DNA from: Psychrobacter vallis
GTDB taxonomy: Bacteria; Pseudomonadota; Gammaproteobacteria; Pseudomonadales; Moraxellaceae
Direction of reading: 5' to 3'
Assembly (NCBI RefSeq): GCF_904846715.1
Contig: NZ_CAJHBU010000014.1
Coordinates: forward strand, 1-64,000
Length of the DNA stretch: 64,000 nt
Positions 46,618-56,248 of this stretch are shown one piece after another. The translations under genes and the position numbers were made by a program. Below the pieces are notes generated by a model that saw only the letters and a program-made list of their open reading frames with translations, was not told where the DNA came from and made no database searches. How positions within the stretch are numbered: position 1 is the first letter of the stretch; each line of letters opens with the position of its first letter.

Positions 46618-47100
46618 TTAAGGCGTATCGTCGTCATTAATTTTCGATTGGATATATCGTTCCACTCCAATACTTTCAATCAAGTCTTCCTGCGTCTCTA
46701 ACCAATCTTGATACTCTTCATTGCCGTCTTTTAAAGTAACCAGTAGTTGACGAGAGACATAGTCAGCCTGCGTCTCACATAAGGTGATAGCGTCCGTAAT
46801 AATAGCAAATTTTTGTTTTTCTAATCGCAAATTACAGTCAATCATTTCTGGTACGTCTTCACCTACCAGCACTTTACCCAATTCTTGTAAGTTTGGCAGA
46901 CCACCCAATAACAAGATACGCGCAATCAGCTCATCTGACCACTTCATCTCGGCGATAGACTGTTTGTACAACGAGTCATTAAGCGCTTCTAATCCCCAAT
47001 GACGGGCAATACGCGCATGTAAAAAATACTGATTAATGGCAATTAGTGACTGTCCAAGCACTTTATTTAAAGCGCGAATGACCTCTTTATTTCCTTTCAT
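46618..47100 (-). CDS. bfr: bacterioferritin subunit, heme-binding type
   Basis: 160 residues from the ATG at 47100, which follows AGGAGAGAG; an in-frame ATG ten codons earlier is unlikely. Overall similarity to bacterioferritin is high (VIRALNKVLGQSLIAINQYF, HARIARHWGLE, DYVSRQLL, DWLETQEDLIESIG). Aligned by eye to E. coli Bfr, heme ligand Met52 is kept (AEMKWSDE). Several di-iron ferroxidase ligands are not: Glu18 is Ser, His54 is Trp and His130 is Tyr. This subunit therefore likely binds heme but cannot oxidise iron, and should co-assemble with the ferroxidase-competent subunit encoded 68 bases upstream. Confidence 0.9.
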   Translation of the reverse strand: MKGNKEVIRALNKVLGQSLIAINQYFLHARIARHWGLEALNDSLYKQSIAEMKWSDELIARILLLGGLPNLQELGKVLVGEDVPEMIDCNLRLEKQKFAIITDAITLCETQADYVSRQLLVTLKDGNEEYQDWLETQEDLIESIGVERYIQSKINDDDTP

Positions 47101-47168
47101 TGTCTCTCTCCTTTTCTGTTTGCTATTCAAAATAAATATTGTCGTCGATCTTAATATCTACAAGGATA

Positions 47169-47657
47169 TTAAACAAGATTGGGAGTGACTTCAGCCATTT
47201 GACTTTGTAAATAATTGGGCAAGCCTATCATGTTAATAAGGCGTAACTGTTGTTCGAGCCAATGTGCGTGATCTTCTTCGGTGTCTTTGAGCTGTTCAAC
47301 CAGCATCTCACGTGTGACGTAATCGCGTTCTGCTTCACAAAGCGCAATACCGTCTTTTAGATGCTGCTGTACTTGATACTCTAAATCCAAATCAAGTTGC
47401 AGCATTTCAGGAACAGTGCTGCCAATATTAATGGCATCGACAGTCATTTTTGGCGTGCCACTCAGCATGAGAATACGGCGGATAATCGCTTGGGCGTGCA
47501 AGGTCTCATCTGCCATCTCATGATGAATACGCTCATACAACTTGCCATAATGCCACTCAGCATACATTTCTGAGTGAATAAAATACTGGTCACGAGCCGC
47601 AAGCTCACCACCTAACAAGAAATTCAAATAATCAATGACTTTTTGGCTACCTATCAT
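47169..47657 (-). CDS. bfr: bacterioferritin subunit, ferroxidase type
   Basis: 162 residues. The ferroxidase ligands read by alignment to E. coli Bfr are present: Glu18 ([11 protein letters not shown]), the Glu51/His54 pair (ADETLHAQ), and the EEDH pattern near 127-130. The heme ligand Met52 is replaced by Thr. It is thus the mirror image of the neighbouring subunit. Together they would build a mixed 24-mer that oxidises and stores iron with heme sites supplied by the partner, as described for Neisseria BfrA/BfrB. A Fur-like box lies about 230 bases upstream. Confidence 0.9.
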   Translation of the reverse strand: MIGSQKVIDYLNFLLGGELAARDQYFIHSEMYAEWHYGKLYERIHHEMADETLHAQAIIRRILMLSGTPKMTVDAINIGSTVPEMLQLDLDLEYQVQQHLKDGIALCEAERDYVTREMLVEQLKDTEEDHAHWLEQQLRLINMIGLPNYLQSQMAEVTPNLV

Positions 47658-47883
47658 AACCCATACTCCCCTATTTATATTTTACGGATATTAGGGCGTG
47701 TTCTCATTCTTGTTCAGATTGAGGACATGCCCAAGTATATTCACAATAATTTATATAATAAAAGCATTATTGGTGAACTGATCCGTAAAAATCAGAATCA
47801 ACAAAACGTCCTATAACGTTACAAAGATATAGTAACATATGGGTTCTGTAGAGCTTGTAATATTATGAACTAAGAATAAGATG

Positions 47884-47902
47884 CTAATTGAGAATCATAA
47901 TT
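47884..47902. promoter_or_regulatory. candidate Fur box upstream of bacterioferritin
   Basis: CTAATTGAGAATCATAATT matches the 19-base Fur consensus at about 13 positions and lies between bfd and the bacterioferritin genes. The rest of 47658-48001 holds no gene. Confidence 0.4.
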
Positions 47903-48001
47903 AGCTCGCATGGCCGTCAGCGATTTTATAAAGCAGTTATACGCAGATAGATGCGTAATTATTTGAGTCATTAAAGATAGAGAGTACCTTAGCCCATTAT
48001 G

Positions 48002-48193
48002 CTAAACGGCATAGGCCAAGATATCTAAGTTGGCGTAATGCTCATCTAAATAATCATTGACCATGGGTTCACAGCAGCCACAGCAAGTCGCAACGTCGAG
48101 AGTATCTTTTAGACCGTCAAGGGTATCAATGCCTGCAGCAATGGCGGCCTTGATTTGCTTTTCTTTTACGTCGTTACAGATACATACGTACAT
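48002..48193 (-). CDS. bfd: bacterioferritin-associated ferredoxin
   Basis: 63 residues, the size of Bfd. Four cysteines bind one [2Fe-2S] cluster: C4-x-C6 in MYVCICND and the CGC/CCEPM pair around residues 38-41. Bfd docks on bacterioferritin at heme sites and passes electrons to release stored iron. It is immediately upstream of the two bacterioferritin genes on the same strand, although 344 bases away, and has its own Fur-like box in the promoter region, as expected for induction under iron starvation. Confidence 0.92.
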   Translation of the reverse strand: MYVCICNDVKEKQIKAAIAAGIDTLDGLKDTLDVATCCGCCEPMVNDYLDEHYANLDILAYAV

Positions 48194-48323
48194 GGACTGC
48201 TCCTCTAAATACCACTATTTTTTCTGCTTATGAATATAAAGTGTCGATAAGGCAAGTCTTAGATGAACGGCTTGCTTTGCCTCATGACGCAACATCATGT
48301 TAATTACTTTGTGTATAATAACG

Positions 48324-48342
48324 ATAACTATTATCATTTGCA
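48324..48342. promoter_or_regulatory. Fur box between bfd and the ArsR-type gene
   Basis: GATAACTATTATCATTTGC agrees with the Fur consensus at about 14 of 19 positions. It lies 131 bases upstream of bfd and 209 bases upstream of the divergent ArsR-type gene. Confidence 0.6.
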
Positions 48343-48550
48343 ATAGTATTTGCCGATTAATTTTGTATAAAATATCGTTATATTACACGCACTTAATTAA
48401 TGTAAGTAAATATAAGCATCCATGTAACCGGATTATATCAAAGGTAGTAAATTCACGACGAACTGTAAATTAGCTCATTTTTTAATCGATTTTGTCTATT
48501 ACTGCTGGTATATTGAACGCCTATTAATGAAGCCCCATTGGAATTATTCT

Positions 48551-48874
48551 ATGTCTGATAATAATTTTACGATACAACCTATCGAGTTATTTAAAGTTTT
48601 ATCCGATCCGACACGCTTAAAAATATTTCAAATTCTGTTCAAAAAAGAAGCGCGCTGTGTGGGTGAGCTGGTAGAGATACTCGATCAACCACAACCAACC
48701 ATATCGCGTCATTTGAATCATTTAAAGAAACTGGGTATCTTACGCTGTGTTCGTGATGGCACGTGGATGTGGTACGAAGTTGCTGATAACCTGCCAGAAT
48801 GGTGCCAAGAGATTTTAGATATCACTTATAAGCAAGTACTCACCAAAGATATTAATATGCCAAAGCCTGCTTAA
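48551..48874 (+). CDS. ArsR-family winged-helix regulator
   Basis: 107 residues from the ATG at 48551; an in-frame ATG at 48527 is possible. Typical ArsR/SmtB fold: FKVLSDPTRLKIFQIL, then GELVEILDQPQPTISRHLNHLKKLG (recognition helix) and the wing ILRCVRDGTWMWYEV. The first helix 3 cysteine pair (CxC) of arsenic sensors is reduced to a single Cys in ARCVGEL, so the sensed ligand is unclear. It diverges from bfd and is closed by a strong terminator. Confidence 0.88.
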   Translation: MSDNNFTIQPIELFKVLSDPTRLKIFQILFKKEARCVGELVEILDQPQPTISRHLNHLKKLGILRCVRDGTWMWYEVADNLPEWCQEILDITYKQVLTKDINMPKPA

Positions 48875-48923
48875 GTATTTCAACATCTAAATGTTATTGG
48901 TGTCGAAATATGCCTAGACGCAC

Positions 48924-48955
48924 AAAAAAGACCTATCGTTAATAGGTCTTTTTTG
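48924..48955. terminator. bidirectional intrinsic terminator
   Basis: AAAAAAGACCTAT ... ATAGGTCTTTTTT, a perfect stem between the convergent ArsR-type and cysA genes. Confidence 0.9.
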
Positions 48956-48988
48956 TACTTGCTCATATGGCTACTGTACTAACAATCA

Positions 48989-49711
48989 TTATACCAAATC
49001 TAAGAAATCGCTGATAAACGCATTAGCGGGCTGGTGTATCAACTCCTCTGACGTTCCTACCTGCTCTACTCGTCCTTGGTTCATGACCACAATCTCATCA
49101 GACACCGCACGGGCTTCTTCTTGATCATGCGTCACCATAATACTGGTAATGCCCAGCTCATGATGAATGTTTTTTAGCCAAGTACGTAGCTCTTTACGCA
49201 CTTTGGCATCCAATGCCCCAAACGGCTCATCGAGTAACAATAATTTTGGCTTCACCGCTAAGGCTCGAGCCAACGCAATGCGCTGACGTTGACCACCCGA
49301 TAACTGATGCGGATAAGCATTGGCAATGTGCGGTAACTGTACTAAATCTAATAGCTCAGCAACGCGTTTATTGATATCGGCCTTGCTTGGACGCTCATTT
49401 TTTGGCAATAAGGTCAAGCCAAACGCGACATTGTCAGCGATGTTTTTATGACGAAACAGGGCGTAGTGCTGAAACATAAAGCCAATATGGCGTTTTTGTA
49501 CAGGCGTATTGGTTACGTCCAACTCATCGAATAATATTTGCCCAGAGTCAGCATATTCTAAACCCGCGATAATACGCAGCAACGTGGTTTTACCGCAGCC
49601 TGATGGCCCCAACAACGTAGTCAATTTGCCAGTCGGCACGGTGATGTTGATATCATCTAAGGCGGTGAATTGACCAAATTTTTTATTAACGTTGCGAATC
49701 TCGATGCTCAT
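48989..49711 (-). CDS. cysA: sulfate/thiosulfate ABC transporter ATP-binding subunit, short form
   Basis: 240 residues from the ATG at 49711 ([15 protein letters not shown]); an upstream ATG lacks the family start. ABC motifs: Walker [12 protein letters not shown], signature [15 protein letters not shown], Walker [17 protein letters not shown]-loop [11 protein letters not shown]. It energises sulfate import through CysT/CysW. Typical CysA is 340-365 residues; this one ends just after the nucleotide-binding domain and lacks the C-terminal TOBE/regulatory domain. It is the last gene of the sbp-cysT-cysW-cysA transcript. Confidence 0.9.
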   Translation of the reverse strand: MSIEIRNVNKKFGQFTALDDINITVPTGKLTTLLGPSGCGKTTLLRIIAGLEYADSGQILFDELDVTNTPVQKRHIGFMFQHYALFRHKNIADNVAFGLTLLPKNERPSKADINKRVAELLDLVQLPHIANAYPHQLSGGQRQRIALARALAVKPKLLLLDEPFGALDAKVRKELRTWLKNIHHELGITSIMVTHDQEEARAVSDEIVVMNQGRVEQVGTSEELIHQPANAFISDFLDLV

Positions 49712-49828
49712 AATGGGTTCTCTTATTATATCTTTTGACGTGTCGTGGCGATTGTCCAAGCAACGACTCATTTATAAAATATTCGGCTATCTATGGCTTA
49801 CGTAAGACCACGCATCCAAAAGTATGGT

Positions 49829-50761
49829 TTAAGGATTATCTTGACTTTTTGGAACAGTCGCGTTGGCGCTCACTGGCAGCTCAGGCGCACTTACCAGCCG
49901 CTCAGACTTGGCAAACTTACGCTCTTGTAGCTTGGTCATGACTTGCTGAATAAGCAGTGTCACCAGTGCCAGCGCCGCGAGCAAGCTCGATAAGGCAAAA
50001 GCGGCGGTAAAGTTATAATCGTTATAAGCAATCTCAACCAATAGTGGCATGGTATTGGTCTCCCCGCGAATGTGACCTGACACCACACTGACAGCACCAA
50101 ACTCACCCATCGCTCGTGCATTGGTCAAAATCAAACCATAAAGCAGCGCCCATTTGATATTTGGCAATGTCACATGCCAAAAAGTCTGCCAACCGGTAGC
50201 GCCCAAAGTCAATGCCGCTTGCTCCTCAGAGTCGCCTTGAGTCTGCATCAGCGGTATCAGCTCACGTGCCACAAATGGGAAAGTGACAAATAATGTTGCC
50301 AAAATAATACCCGGTACTGCGTAAATAACTTGGAAGCCCATGCTCTCAAGCCAGCCACCAATGGTAGAATTGAGGCCGAATAACAATACAAACATCAAAC
50401 CTGCCACAACGGGCGACACCGAAAAGGGTAAATCAAGCAACGTAGTGACCAACTGTTTGCCTTTGAACTGATAACGCGTGACCAACCATGCAATCGCAAC
50501 ACCCATTACCATGTTGATGGGCAAAACAATGGCCGCTGTAATTAAGGTAAGTCTGATCGCTTGTAGCGCTTCAGGATCAACCAGCGATGCGATATACAGC
50601 TGCCAGCCACCTTTGAATGCTTCATAAAACACGGCCAGCAATGGAACGACCAACATGATAACCATAAATAGCACAGCGATAACGATAAAAGTGCGGCGTA
50701 TCCATGGCGTGTCTTTGGTTGCTGGATTGCTTTGGTAGTCGTAGCTATTGGAGATTTGCAT
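49829..50761 (-). CDS. cysW: sulfate ABC transporter permease CysW
   Basis: 310 residues with about six hydrophobic helices. The EAA-loop signature is EEQAALTLGATGWQTFWHVTLPNIKWAL. CysW-type blocks are IAWLVTRYQFKGKQLV, DLPFSVSPVVAGLM, FPFVARELIPLM and ARAMGEFGAVSVVSG. It starts one base after the cysT stop codon, so the two permease subunits are translationally linked. It forms the membrane channel with CysT. Confidence 0.93.
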   Translation of the reverse strand: MQISNSYDYQSNPATKDTPWIRRTFIVIAVLFMVIMLVVPLLAVFYEAFKGGWQLYIASLVDPEALQAIRLTLITAAIVLPINMVMGVAIAWLVTRYQFKGKQLVTTLLDLPFSVSPVVAGLMFVLLFGLNSTIGGWLESMGFQVIYAVPGIILATLFVTFPFVARELIPLMQTQGDSEEQAALTLGATGWQTFWHVTLPNIKWALLYGLILTNARAMGEFGAVSVVSGHIRGETNTMPLLVEIAYNDYNFTAAFALSSLLAALALVTLLIQQVMTKLQERKFAKSERLVSAPELPVSANATVPKSQDNP

Positions 50762-50762
50762 A

Positions 50763-51647
50763 TTAGCGAGCTCCTACACGGCGCGACAGCTTCCACTGTA
50801 CGATATTGATGGTCAATAAAATGACAAATGAGATCAGTAGCATAAATAAGGCCACAGCAGACGCACCTTGCACATCGAATTGCTCAAGCTTACTGATGAT
50901 AATCAGCGGTAAAATCTCAGACTGCATCGGAATATTGCCCGCAATAAAAATCACCGAACCGTACTCGCCTGTGGCACGTGCAAACATCATCCCCGCGCCC
51001 ATCAATAAAGCCGGTAGCAGCTCTGGCAGGATAACCTTGCGAAACGTCGTTAAGCGATTGGCGCCCAGTACTGCTGAGGCTTCTTCAAACTCAACCGATA
51101 GCTCCGCTAAAACAGGCTGGACAGCACGAACAATAAAAGGAAAGCTCACCACAACCAAGGCCAACCAAATACCTATCGGCGTAAAAGCGACCTGAATATC
51201 AAACTTGGCGAACCATTGCCCAATGAGACCGTTAGGGGCATAAAGAGTGGCAAGCGAGATACCAGTGACTGCCGTTGGCAAAGCAAATGGCAGATCAACT
51301 AAAGCATTGATCAACGACTTGCCCCAAAACTCATAACGTACGAGCACCCATGCCACCAGCGTACCGAATACCATATTGGTGAGCATTGCTAAAAATGACA
51401 TCCATAAACTGAGCTTGATCGCAGCGGTGACCTGTGGCTGAGTAATGGTTTCCCAAAACCCAGTCCAGCCCATTTGCGTGGTGGTATAAGCCATCATGGC
51501 AAACGGTAATACCACCAATAACGATAAACTAAAGACAGTAATGCCCATGCTCAGACCGAACCCCGGTAACACATTGCGTTGACGCAAACGTGTCAGCCAC
51601 CCTTTTTTAGCAAGGGGTTTGCTGGCAGAAGAAGAAGATGCACTCAT
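50763..51647 (-). CDS. cysT: sulfate ABC transporter permease CysT
   Basis: 294 residues, six predicted helices. CysT/CysU blocks are LVRYEFWGKSLINALVDLPF, ALPTAVTGISLATLYAPNG, the EAA loop EEASAVLGANRLTTFRKVIL and ARATGEYGSVIFIAGN. It pairs with CysW in the inner membrane. It is the first permease gene after the sulfate-binding protein; a 217-base spacer with a stable hairpin lies between them. Confidence 0.93.
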   Translation of the reverse strand: MSASSSSASKPLAKKGWLTRLRQRNVLPGFGLSMGITVFSLSLLVVLPFAMMAYTTTQMGWTGFWETITQPQVTAAIKLSLWMSFLAMLTNMVFGTLVAWVLVRYEFWGKSLINALVDLPFALPTAVTGISLATLYAPNGLIGQWFAKFDIQVAFTPIGIWLALVVVSFPFIVRAVQPVLAELSVEFEEASAVLGANRLTTFRKVILPELLPALLMGAGMMFARATGEYGSVIFIAGNIPMQSEILPLIIISKLEQFDVQGASAVALFMLLISFVILLTINIVQWKLSRRVGAR

Positions 51648-51755
51648 AGTAATGTCCTATTGCCTATCTCATGGTACTAATCGTAAGACCATGTTGTATC
51701 AAGTTTATGATTGGTCCGTCTATTGTATAAAGGACTGATTTACAAACGGTTATGT

Positions 51756-51792
51756 CATAAAGGACATAGCGTAGAACGCCATGTCCTTTATG
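51756..51792. repeat. stable hairpin between sulfate-binding protein and permease genes
   Basis: CATAAAGGACAT ... ATGTCCTTTATG, a perfect 12-bp stem with a 13-base loop. A T-run follows only on the plus strand. On the minus-strand message it could stabilise the upstream mRNA or reduce read-through into cysTWA. Confidence 0.6.
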
Positions 51793-51865
51793 GGTTTTTT
51801 TATGACTTAATGCCTATACTAACTGCCGGGCGTTTATTAGTGCGGTCACTGCGCTTTCATAATTA

Positions 51866-52951
51866 TTATTGCGGCGCATTAATAGCCAGCTGATCGAACA
51901 CTCCGCCATCGCTGAAATAAGTACTCATGATTTCATCCCATGTCCCAAAAACATCATTCGGGCGGAAGGTGTCAAGTGGTGGCAATTTGTCACTGTTTTT
52001 GTCCAGCACGGTTTTTACGCTAGGGCGCAAGTACAAATCAGCTGCCAATTGCTGAGCAGGCTCACTCCACAAGTAATCAAGATAGGCTGTTGCGGCCTCG
52101 GTGGTGCCTTTTTTGTCAGTCACTGATTTCACAACCGCCACTGGGCTTTCTGACTTGATAGAATATTTTGGATAAACGATGTCTACTTTACCGGCACCAA
52201 AATCATTGACTGCCAAATTGGCTTCGTTTTCAAAAGTCACTAAAACATCACCGATACCGCGCTGCACGAAAGTTGTCGTGGCGGCACGTCCGCCATTCTC
52301 ATAAACCTTGACGTTTTTAAGCATATCTCTGACATAGTTTTTTGTAGCGGCTTCTTCATTGTTAAAAGCGTTTAAACCATAACCGTAAGCACCCAAGAAG
52401 GCATAACGACCATTACCCGTGACTTTTGGATTGGCCATGACAATTTCCACGCCTTCTTTGGTCAGATCTTGCCAATCATTGATGCCTTTTGGATTGCCCT
52501 TACGCACCAAAAATACGATAGTACTGGTAAATGGCACGGCATTATCAGGGAATTTGTTTGCCCAATCGGACTCAACCAAGCCTTTTTTCTCAAGCAGCTC
52601 AATGTCAGAGCCTTGGTTCATGGTCGCAACATCTGCTTGCAGACCACTAGCAATCGATAGTGCTTGCTTACTTGAGCCGCCATGTGACTGCTTGATAAGA
52701 ATCTCGCTGTCTGGATTTTCAGCTTTGTAGTGCTCAACAAATAGCGGATTGTAGTCTTTATAAAAGTCACGGGATACATCATAAGAAACGTTTAGTAGCT
52801 CAATATTCTGACCTGCTGCCGTACTATCTGCACCCGCCTCTGCCTGTTCATTGTTGCTACAGCCAGCAAGTCCCAAGGTCAATGCAACGCCAGCAATGCT
52901 CAAGACGTTAAGTGTTTTGCTTTTTTGTTGATAACGCGTGGCGTATGTCAT
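51866..52951 (-). CDS. sbp: periplasmic sulfate-binding lipoprotein (copy 1)
   Basis: 361 residues from the ATG at 52951, preceded by GAGG. The lipobox LAGC ends a lipoprotein signal. The mature part follows the Sbp/CysP family: NVSYDVSRDFYKDYNPLF, QSHGGSSKQALSIASGLQAD, the central NPKVTGNGRYAFLGAYGYG, and FVQRGIGDVLVTFENEA. It captures sulfate or thiosulfate for CysTWA. The second copy directly upstream is closely related, which suggests tandem duplication, possibly with different anion preference. Confidence 0.92.
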   Translation of the reverse strand: MTYATRYQQKSKTLNVLSIAGVALTLGLAGCSNNEQAEAGADSTAAGQNIELLNVSYDVSRDFYKDYNPLFVEHYKAENPDSEILIKQSHGGSSKQALSIASGLQADVATMNQGSDIELLEKKGLVESDWANKFPDNAVPFTSTIVFLVRKGNPKGINDWQDLTKEGVEIVMANPKVTGNGRYAFLGAYGYGLNAFNNEEAATKNYVRDMLKNVKVYENGGRAATTTFVQRGIGDVLVTFENEANLAVNDFGAGKVDIVYPKYSIKSESPVAVVKSVTDKKGTTEAATAYLDYLWSEPAQQLAADLYLRPSVKTVLDKNSDKLPPLDTFRPNDVFGTWDEIMSTYFSDGGVFDQLAINAPQ

Positions 52952-53060
52952 GAGTCCCTCGAAGGTATCTGTTGAGTAATGTAAGTATGCTAACAGCGTC
53001 ATCTTATTATGTTTAATGATGAATATGCGTATGTTATTGCCAAAATGGAATAACCAGTAG

Positions 53061-54131
53061 CTACTCTACTCGTGCCAGCTGATCAAAACGTCCACCATCG
53101 ACAAAGAATGTCTCCATAATCTGCGCCCAAGCACCAAAGACTGTCACAGGCTCAAAGGTATTGATGGCAGGAAAGGTATCTTGGTGGGCAGCGAGAATTT
53201 GCTCATTACTAGGGCGCATATACATCTGCGCCAGTAATTCTTGTGCAGGTGCCTCCCATAAGCCTTGTAAATAAGCCGTTGCGGCTGCCGTTTTGCCGCT
53301 TTTATCAGTGACTGCCGTCACGACCGCAACGGGATTATCAATCAAAATAGAATAGCTCGGATAAACGATATCGACTTGCCCTTTGGCAAATTTCTTCGCG
53401 ACCAAGTGCGCTTCGTTTTCGGTAGTAATCAGCACGTCACCTAGGCCGCGTTGGGTAAAGCTGGTCGTCGCTGCCCGCGCGCCATTGTCGTAAGTCACGA
53501 CATTGGCCAGCAGTTTTTGGATAAAGGCATTGGTTTGGACGGGGTTTTGATTGCTGTCTTCTTTAAAACGGTGCAGCCCTGAACCATAAGCACCCAAAAA
53601 TGCATAGCGCGCTGTGCCACTGGTTTTAGGGTTTGGCATGACCACCTTGATGTCATTACGTGCTAAGTCTGACCAATCTTTGATATTTTTTGGATTGCCA
53701 TCTCGCACCAATAGCACCATAGTACTGGTATAAGGCACAGCATTATTTGGCAGTGCTTGTCGCCAGTTATCAGCCACCAACCCTTTTTCAACCAGCAAAT
53801 CCATATCACTTTCTTGGTTGAAAGTCACCACATCTGCTTGCAAACCACTGGCAACAGACAGCGCTTGTTTGCTTGAGCCACCGTGTGATTGATTGATATT
53901 TATTTTGCTATCTGGATTTGCTTTTTGATAGCCATCACTAAACAGAACGTTGTATTCTTTATAAAAGTCACGTGACACATCATAAGAGACATTTAATAGG
54001 TCGATATTTTGCTGCTCGCCTGCTGCCGTTGATGCATCCTCATTGGAGCTACAGCCAGTCGTAAACAAAGCAACGGCGAATATACTGCCCATGCTGAGCA
54101 TGCGCGTTTGTCTGCCTTTATTGCCATCCAT
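53061..54131 (-). CDS. sbp: periplasmic sulfate-binding lipoprotein (copy 2)
   Basis: 356 residues if translation starts at the ATG at 54131, which gives a normal 27-residue lipoprotein signal ending FTTGC. In-frame ATGs at 54203, 54212 and 54314 would give an unusually long n-region, though GAGAA precedes 54212. The mature part shares all Sbp blocks with copy 1 (NVSYDVSRDFYKEYN, QSHGGSSKQALSVASGLQAD, NPKTSGTARYAFLGAYGSG, FTQRGLGDVLITTENEA). It carries a short insert after the GAYGSG segment. It likely begins the transport operon. Confidence 0.88.
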   Translation of the reverse strand: MDGNKGRQTRMLSMGSIFAVALFTTGCSSNEDASTAAGEQQNIDLLNVSYDVSRDFYKEYNVLFSDGYQKANPDSKININQSHGGSSKQALSVASGLQADVVTFNQESDMDLLVEKGLVADNWRQALPNNAVPYTSTMVLLVRDGNPKNIKDWSDLARNDIKVVMPNPKTSGTARYAFLGAYGSGLHRFKEDSNQNPVQTNAFIQKLLANVVTYDNGARAATTSFTQRGLGDVLITTENEAHLVAKKFAKGQVDIVYPSYSILIDNPVAVVTAVTDKSGKTAAATAYLQGLWEAPAQELLAQMYMRPSNEQILAAHQDTFPAINTFEPVTVFGAWAQIMETFFVDGGRFDQLARVE

Positions 54132-54428
54132 AATTTGGCCACTCGCTTCATTGACCTGATGAGATAGAGATTTTTTGCCTGTTTTTGTCATTTTTCTGCT
54201 CATGAGTTGCATAGGTGTTCTCAATAAAGTAAATAGAACCATTTTTTCAACATATCGATAAAAATATAAAACCGATAACGCCTTGGGTGCGGCTCTATGG
54301 ATGATGAGAACCATGCTAGCAGTTTGTGTGACAAAGTCTTAATGATGAATCCGCTTATCGAGTGTTTAACTTGGCATAAGTCAGTGTGTTATATATAGTC
54401 GGTGAAAAGTAGTATCGATATCACACGT

Positions 54429-54500
54429 ACTGCTAGTGTAAATTTTTTGCAGCCTCTGTCTGCGAAGGCACAGCAAGCAAGAAAAATTTACACCAGCAGT
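54429..54500. repeat. 72-base near-perfect palindromic repeat
   Basis: ACTGCTAGTGTAAATTTTT (54429-54447) pairs with AAAAATTTACACCAGCAGT (54482-54500) at 18 of 19 positions. The 34-base centre contains a smaller CTGT/ACAG dyad. It looks like a REP/BIME-type extragenic element in the 545-base spacer between sat and sbp; no gene is supported there. Confidence 0.6.
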
Positions 54501-54676
54501 AATGTAGCGACTTTAAAGTATTTCAACTATAGGCTTACATTGAGGCGCGTTCTCAATTCTGAATTTTTCACAAAAAAAGGGATCAGACGATAAGCCTAAT
54601 CCCTTTTTTCTAATTATTTTTTTACTGCTCAATGTTCTTAATGCTTAGCTATTATACTTAGCTACTTGGCAGGCTC

Positions 54677-55930
54677 TTATACAGCAGAAGCACCCGTTAG
54701 TTTGACCTCAGCACGCTCATCAAAAGCGATACCAGCATAATAGGCACGTAAAATCTCTAACACTTCTGGACGGCTAAAGTTCTCTGGTACGTCTTCATCT
54801 TCTGATAGCGCTTTACGCAGTTTCGTACCAGAAACCTTGACGTGTTCAGAGGCATCATGCGGACAGGTTTTATCAGAGGCCATGGCATTACAAGCATTAC
54901 ACCAAAACGTCCAGCCAATTTTTAAAGGTTGGGTAATCAGATCATCTTTGCCGACCTGTTCAAAAATGGTCTGCGCGTCAAATGCGCCATAATAATCGCC
55001 AACACCTGCATGGTCACGACCAACAATCAAATGGCTACAGCCATAGTTTTGGCGAAAGACTGCATGCAATAATGCTTCGCGTGGTCCAGCGTAACGCATA
55101 TCTAATGGGTAACCCGCTTGAATCACTGTGTCTTTTCTAAAGTAGTTATCAATCAGGGTTTTGATCGCTTCTTGGCGTACTTCTGCTGGAATATCGCCCG
55201 GCTTTAATGCGCCTAGTAATGAATGTATCAATACGCCATCACAAATCTCGATGGCAATCTTGGCCAAATATTCGTGCGAGCGATGCATCGGGTTACGAGT
55301 TTGAAAGGCCGCGACCGTTTTCCAGCCTTTGGCATCCAAAATCTCGCGCGTTTCGGCGGGCGTTTTGTAGATTTCTGGATATAGCGCTGGGAACTCGCCT
55401 TCACTCAATACTTCAACACTACCAGCGACATTGACCGCTTCTTGATTCAGTACTTGCTGAACGCCCGGATGCTCTGGATCGGTCGTGGTAAATACTTGTT
55501 GGCACTCATGTGCTTTATCAATCGTATACGTCTCTTCTACCGTTAAGATGCCCATGATTTCGCCATCTTGTGCGACCAAGGCCACTTTGTCACCTTGAGT
55601 CAAACTGTCGGCAGTGGCTTTGGGCGCTGACAAGGTAATAGGAATTGGCCAAAACAAGCCAGCATTTTCACCACTTTGCAAGCGCATGTTATCTACCACG
55701 CCTTGCCAGTCGGCTTGATTCATAAAACCATTCAACGGCGTAAAACCGCCAATACCAAACATGATCAAATCACCACGCTCACGAGAGCTTAGAGTAATGG
55801 TCGGCAATGTGCTGGCAAGTGTCAATGCTTGATCACGAGCCTCACCATTTAACAACAGAGGCTTAAGCGTTGAGCTACCGTGCGGAGGTACGAGTTTTGA
55901 TGATGCTTGATTATTAGTGGTAGATGTCAT
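54677..55930 (-). CDS. sat: ATP sulfurylase (sulfate adenylyltransferase), Met3/Sat type
   Basis: 417 residues. It makes APS from sulfate and ATP. The N-terminal PUA-like part ([20 protein letters not shown]) precedes the catalytic domain. Active-site motifs are [14 protein letters not shown] (QxRNPxHxxH) and [20 protein letters not shown]. The zinc-like cysteine set [15 protein letters not shown] and [11 protein letters not shown] follow. It has no APS-kinase domain at the C terminus. It is the homo-oligomeric type, not CysND. It diverges from cysI, and the 318-base spacer between them presumably carries promoters for both. Confidence 0.93.
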   Translation of the reverse strand: MTSTTNNQASSKLVPPHGSSTLKPLLLNGEARDQALTLASTLPTITLSSRERGDLIMFGIGGFTPLNGFMNQADWQGVVDNMRLQSGENAGLFWPIPITLSAPKATADSLTQGDKVALVAQDGEIMGILTVEETYTIDKAHECQQVFTTTDPEHPGVQQVLNQEAVNVAGSVEVLSEGEFPALYPEIYKTPAETREILDAKGWKTVAAFQTRNPMHRSHEYLAKIAIEICDGVLIHSLLGALKPGDIPAEVRQEAIKTLIDNYFRKDTVIQAGYPLDMRYAGPREALLHAVFRQNYGCSHLIVGRDHAGVGDYYGAFDAQTIFEQVGKDDLITQPLKIGWTFWCNACNAMASDKTCPHDASEHVKVSGTKLRKALSEDEDVPENFSRPEVLEILRAYYAGIAFDERAEVKLTGASAV

Positions 55931-56248
55931 ATTGATTTTAAAACCTCAAAGGATGATGATAAGAAAAAAAATTGATGAATAACTGGTAAATGAATGATTA
56001 AATAGCGTCAGAACAATTTTTTGAATTTATGGATTACATTCGATAAGCATAGGCTACCTAACTTTCGTTATGAAAATTTATGCTGTGTTTGGATATGGAT
56101 ATGTCTGAAAGGAATTTATGTTTCAAGCGCCAAGCTTATATGATGGTAAACTGAATTATTCATAATGCGATTGGCAATAAAACCTATTACACACGCAAAT
56201 CATTTTCGTCGCTGCCTTTAAGCCAAAAAACAAAATTGAGATTACGTC
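55931..56248. other. divergent promoter region sat / cysI
   Basis: 318 AT-rich bases separating oppositely oriented sulfur-assimilation genes. A CysB-type activator site would be expected, but no specific box could be assigned by eye. Confidence 0.35.

Noticed and set aside
54402..54593. 63-codon plus-strand frame in the sat-sbp spacer
   Set aside because: It runs straight through the 72-base palindrome and shows no protein-like features or ribosome-binding site.
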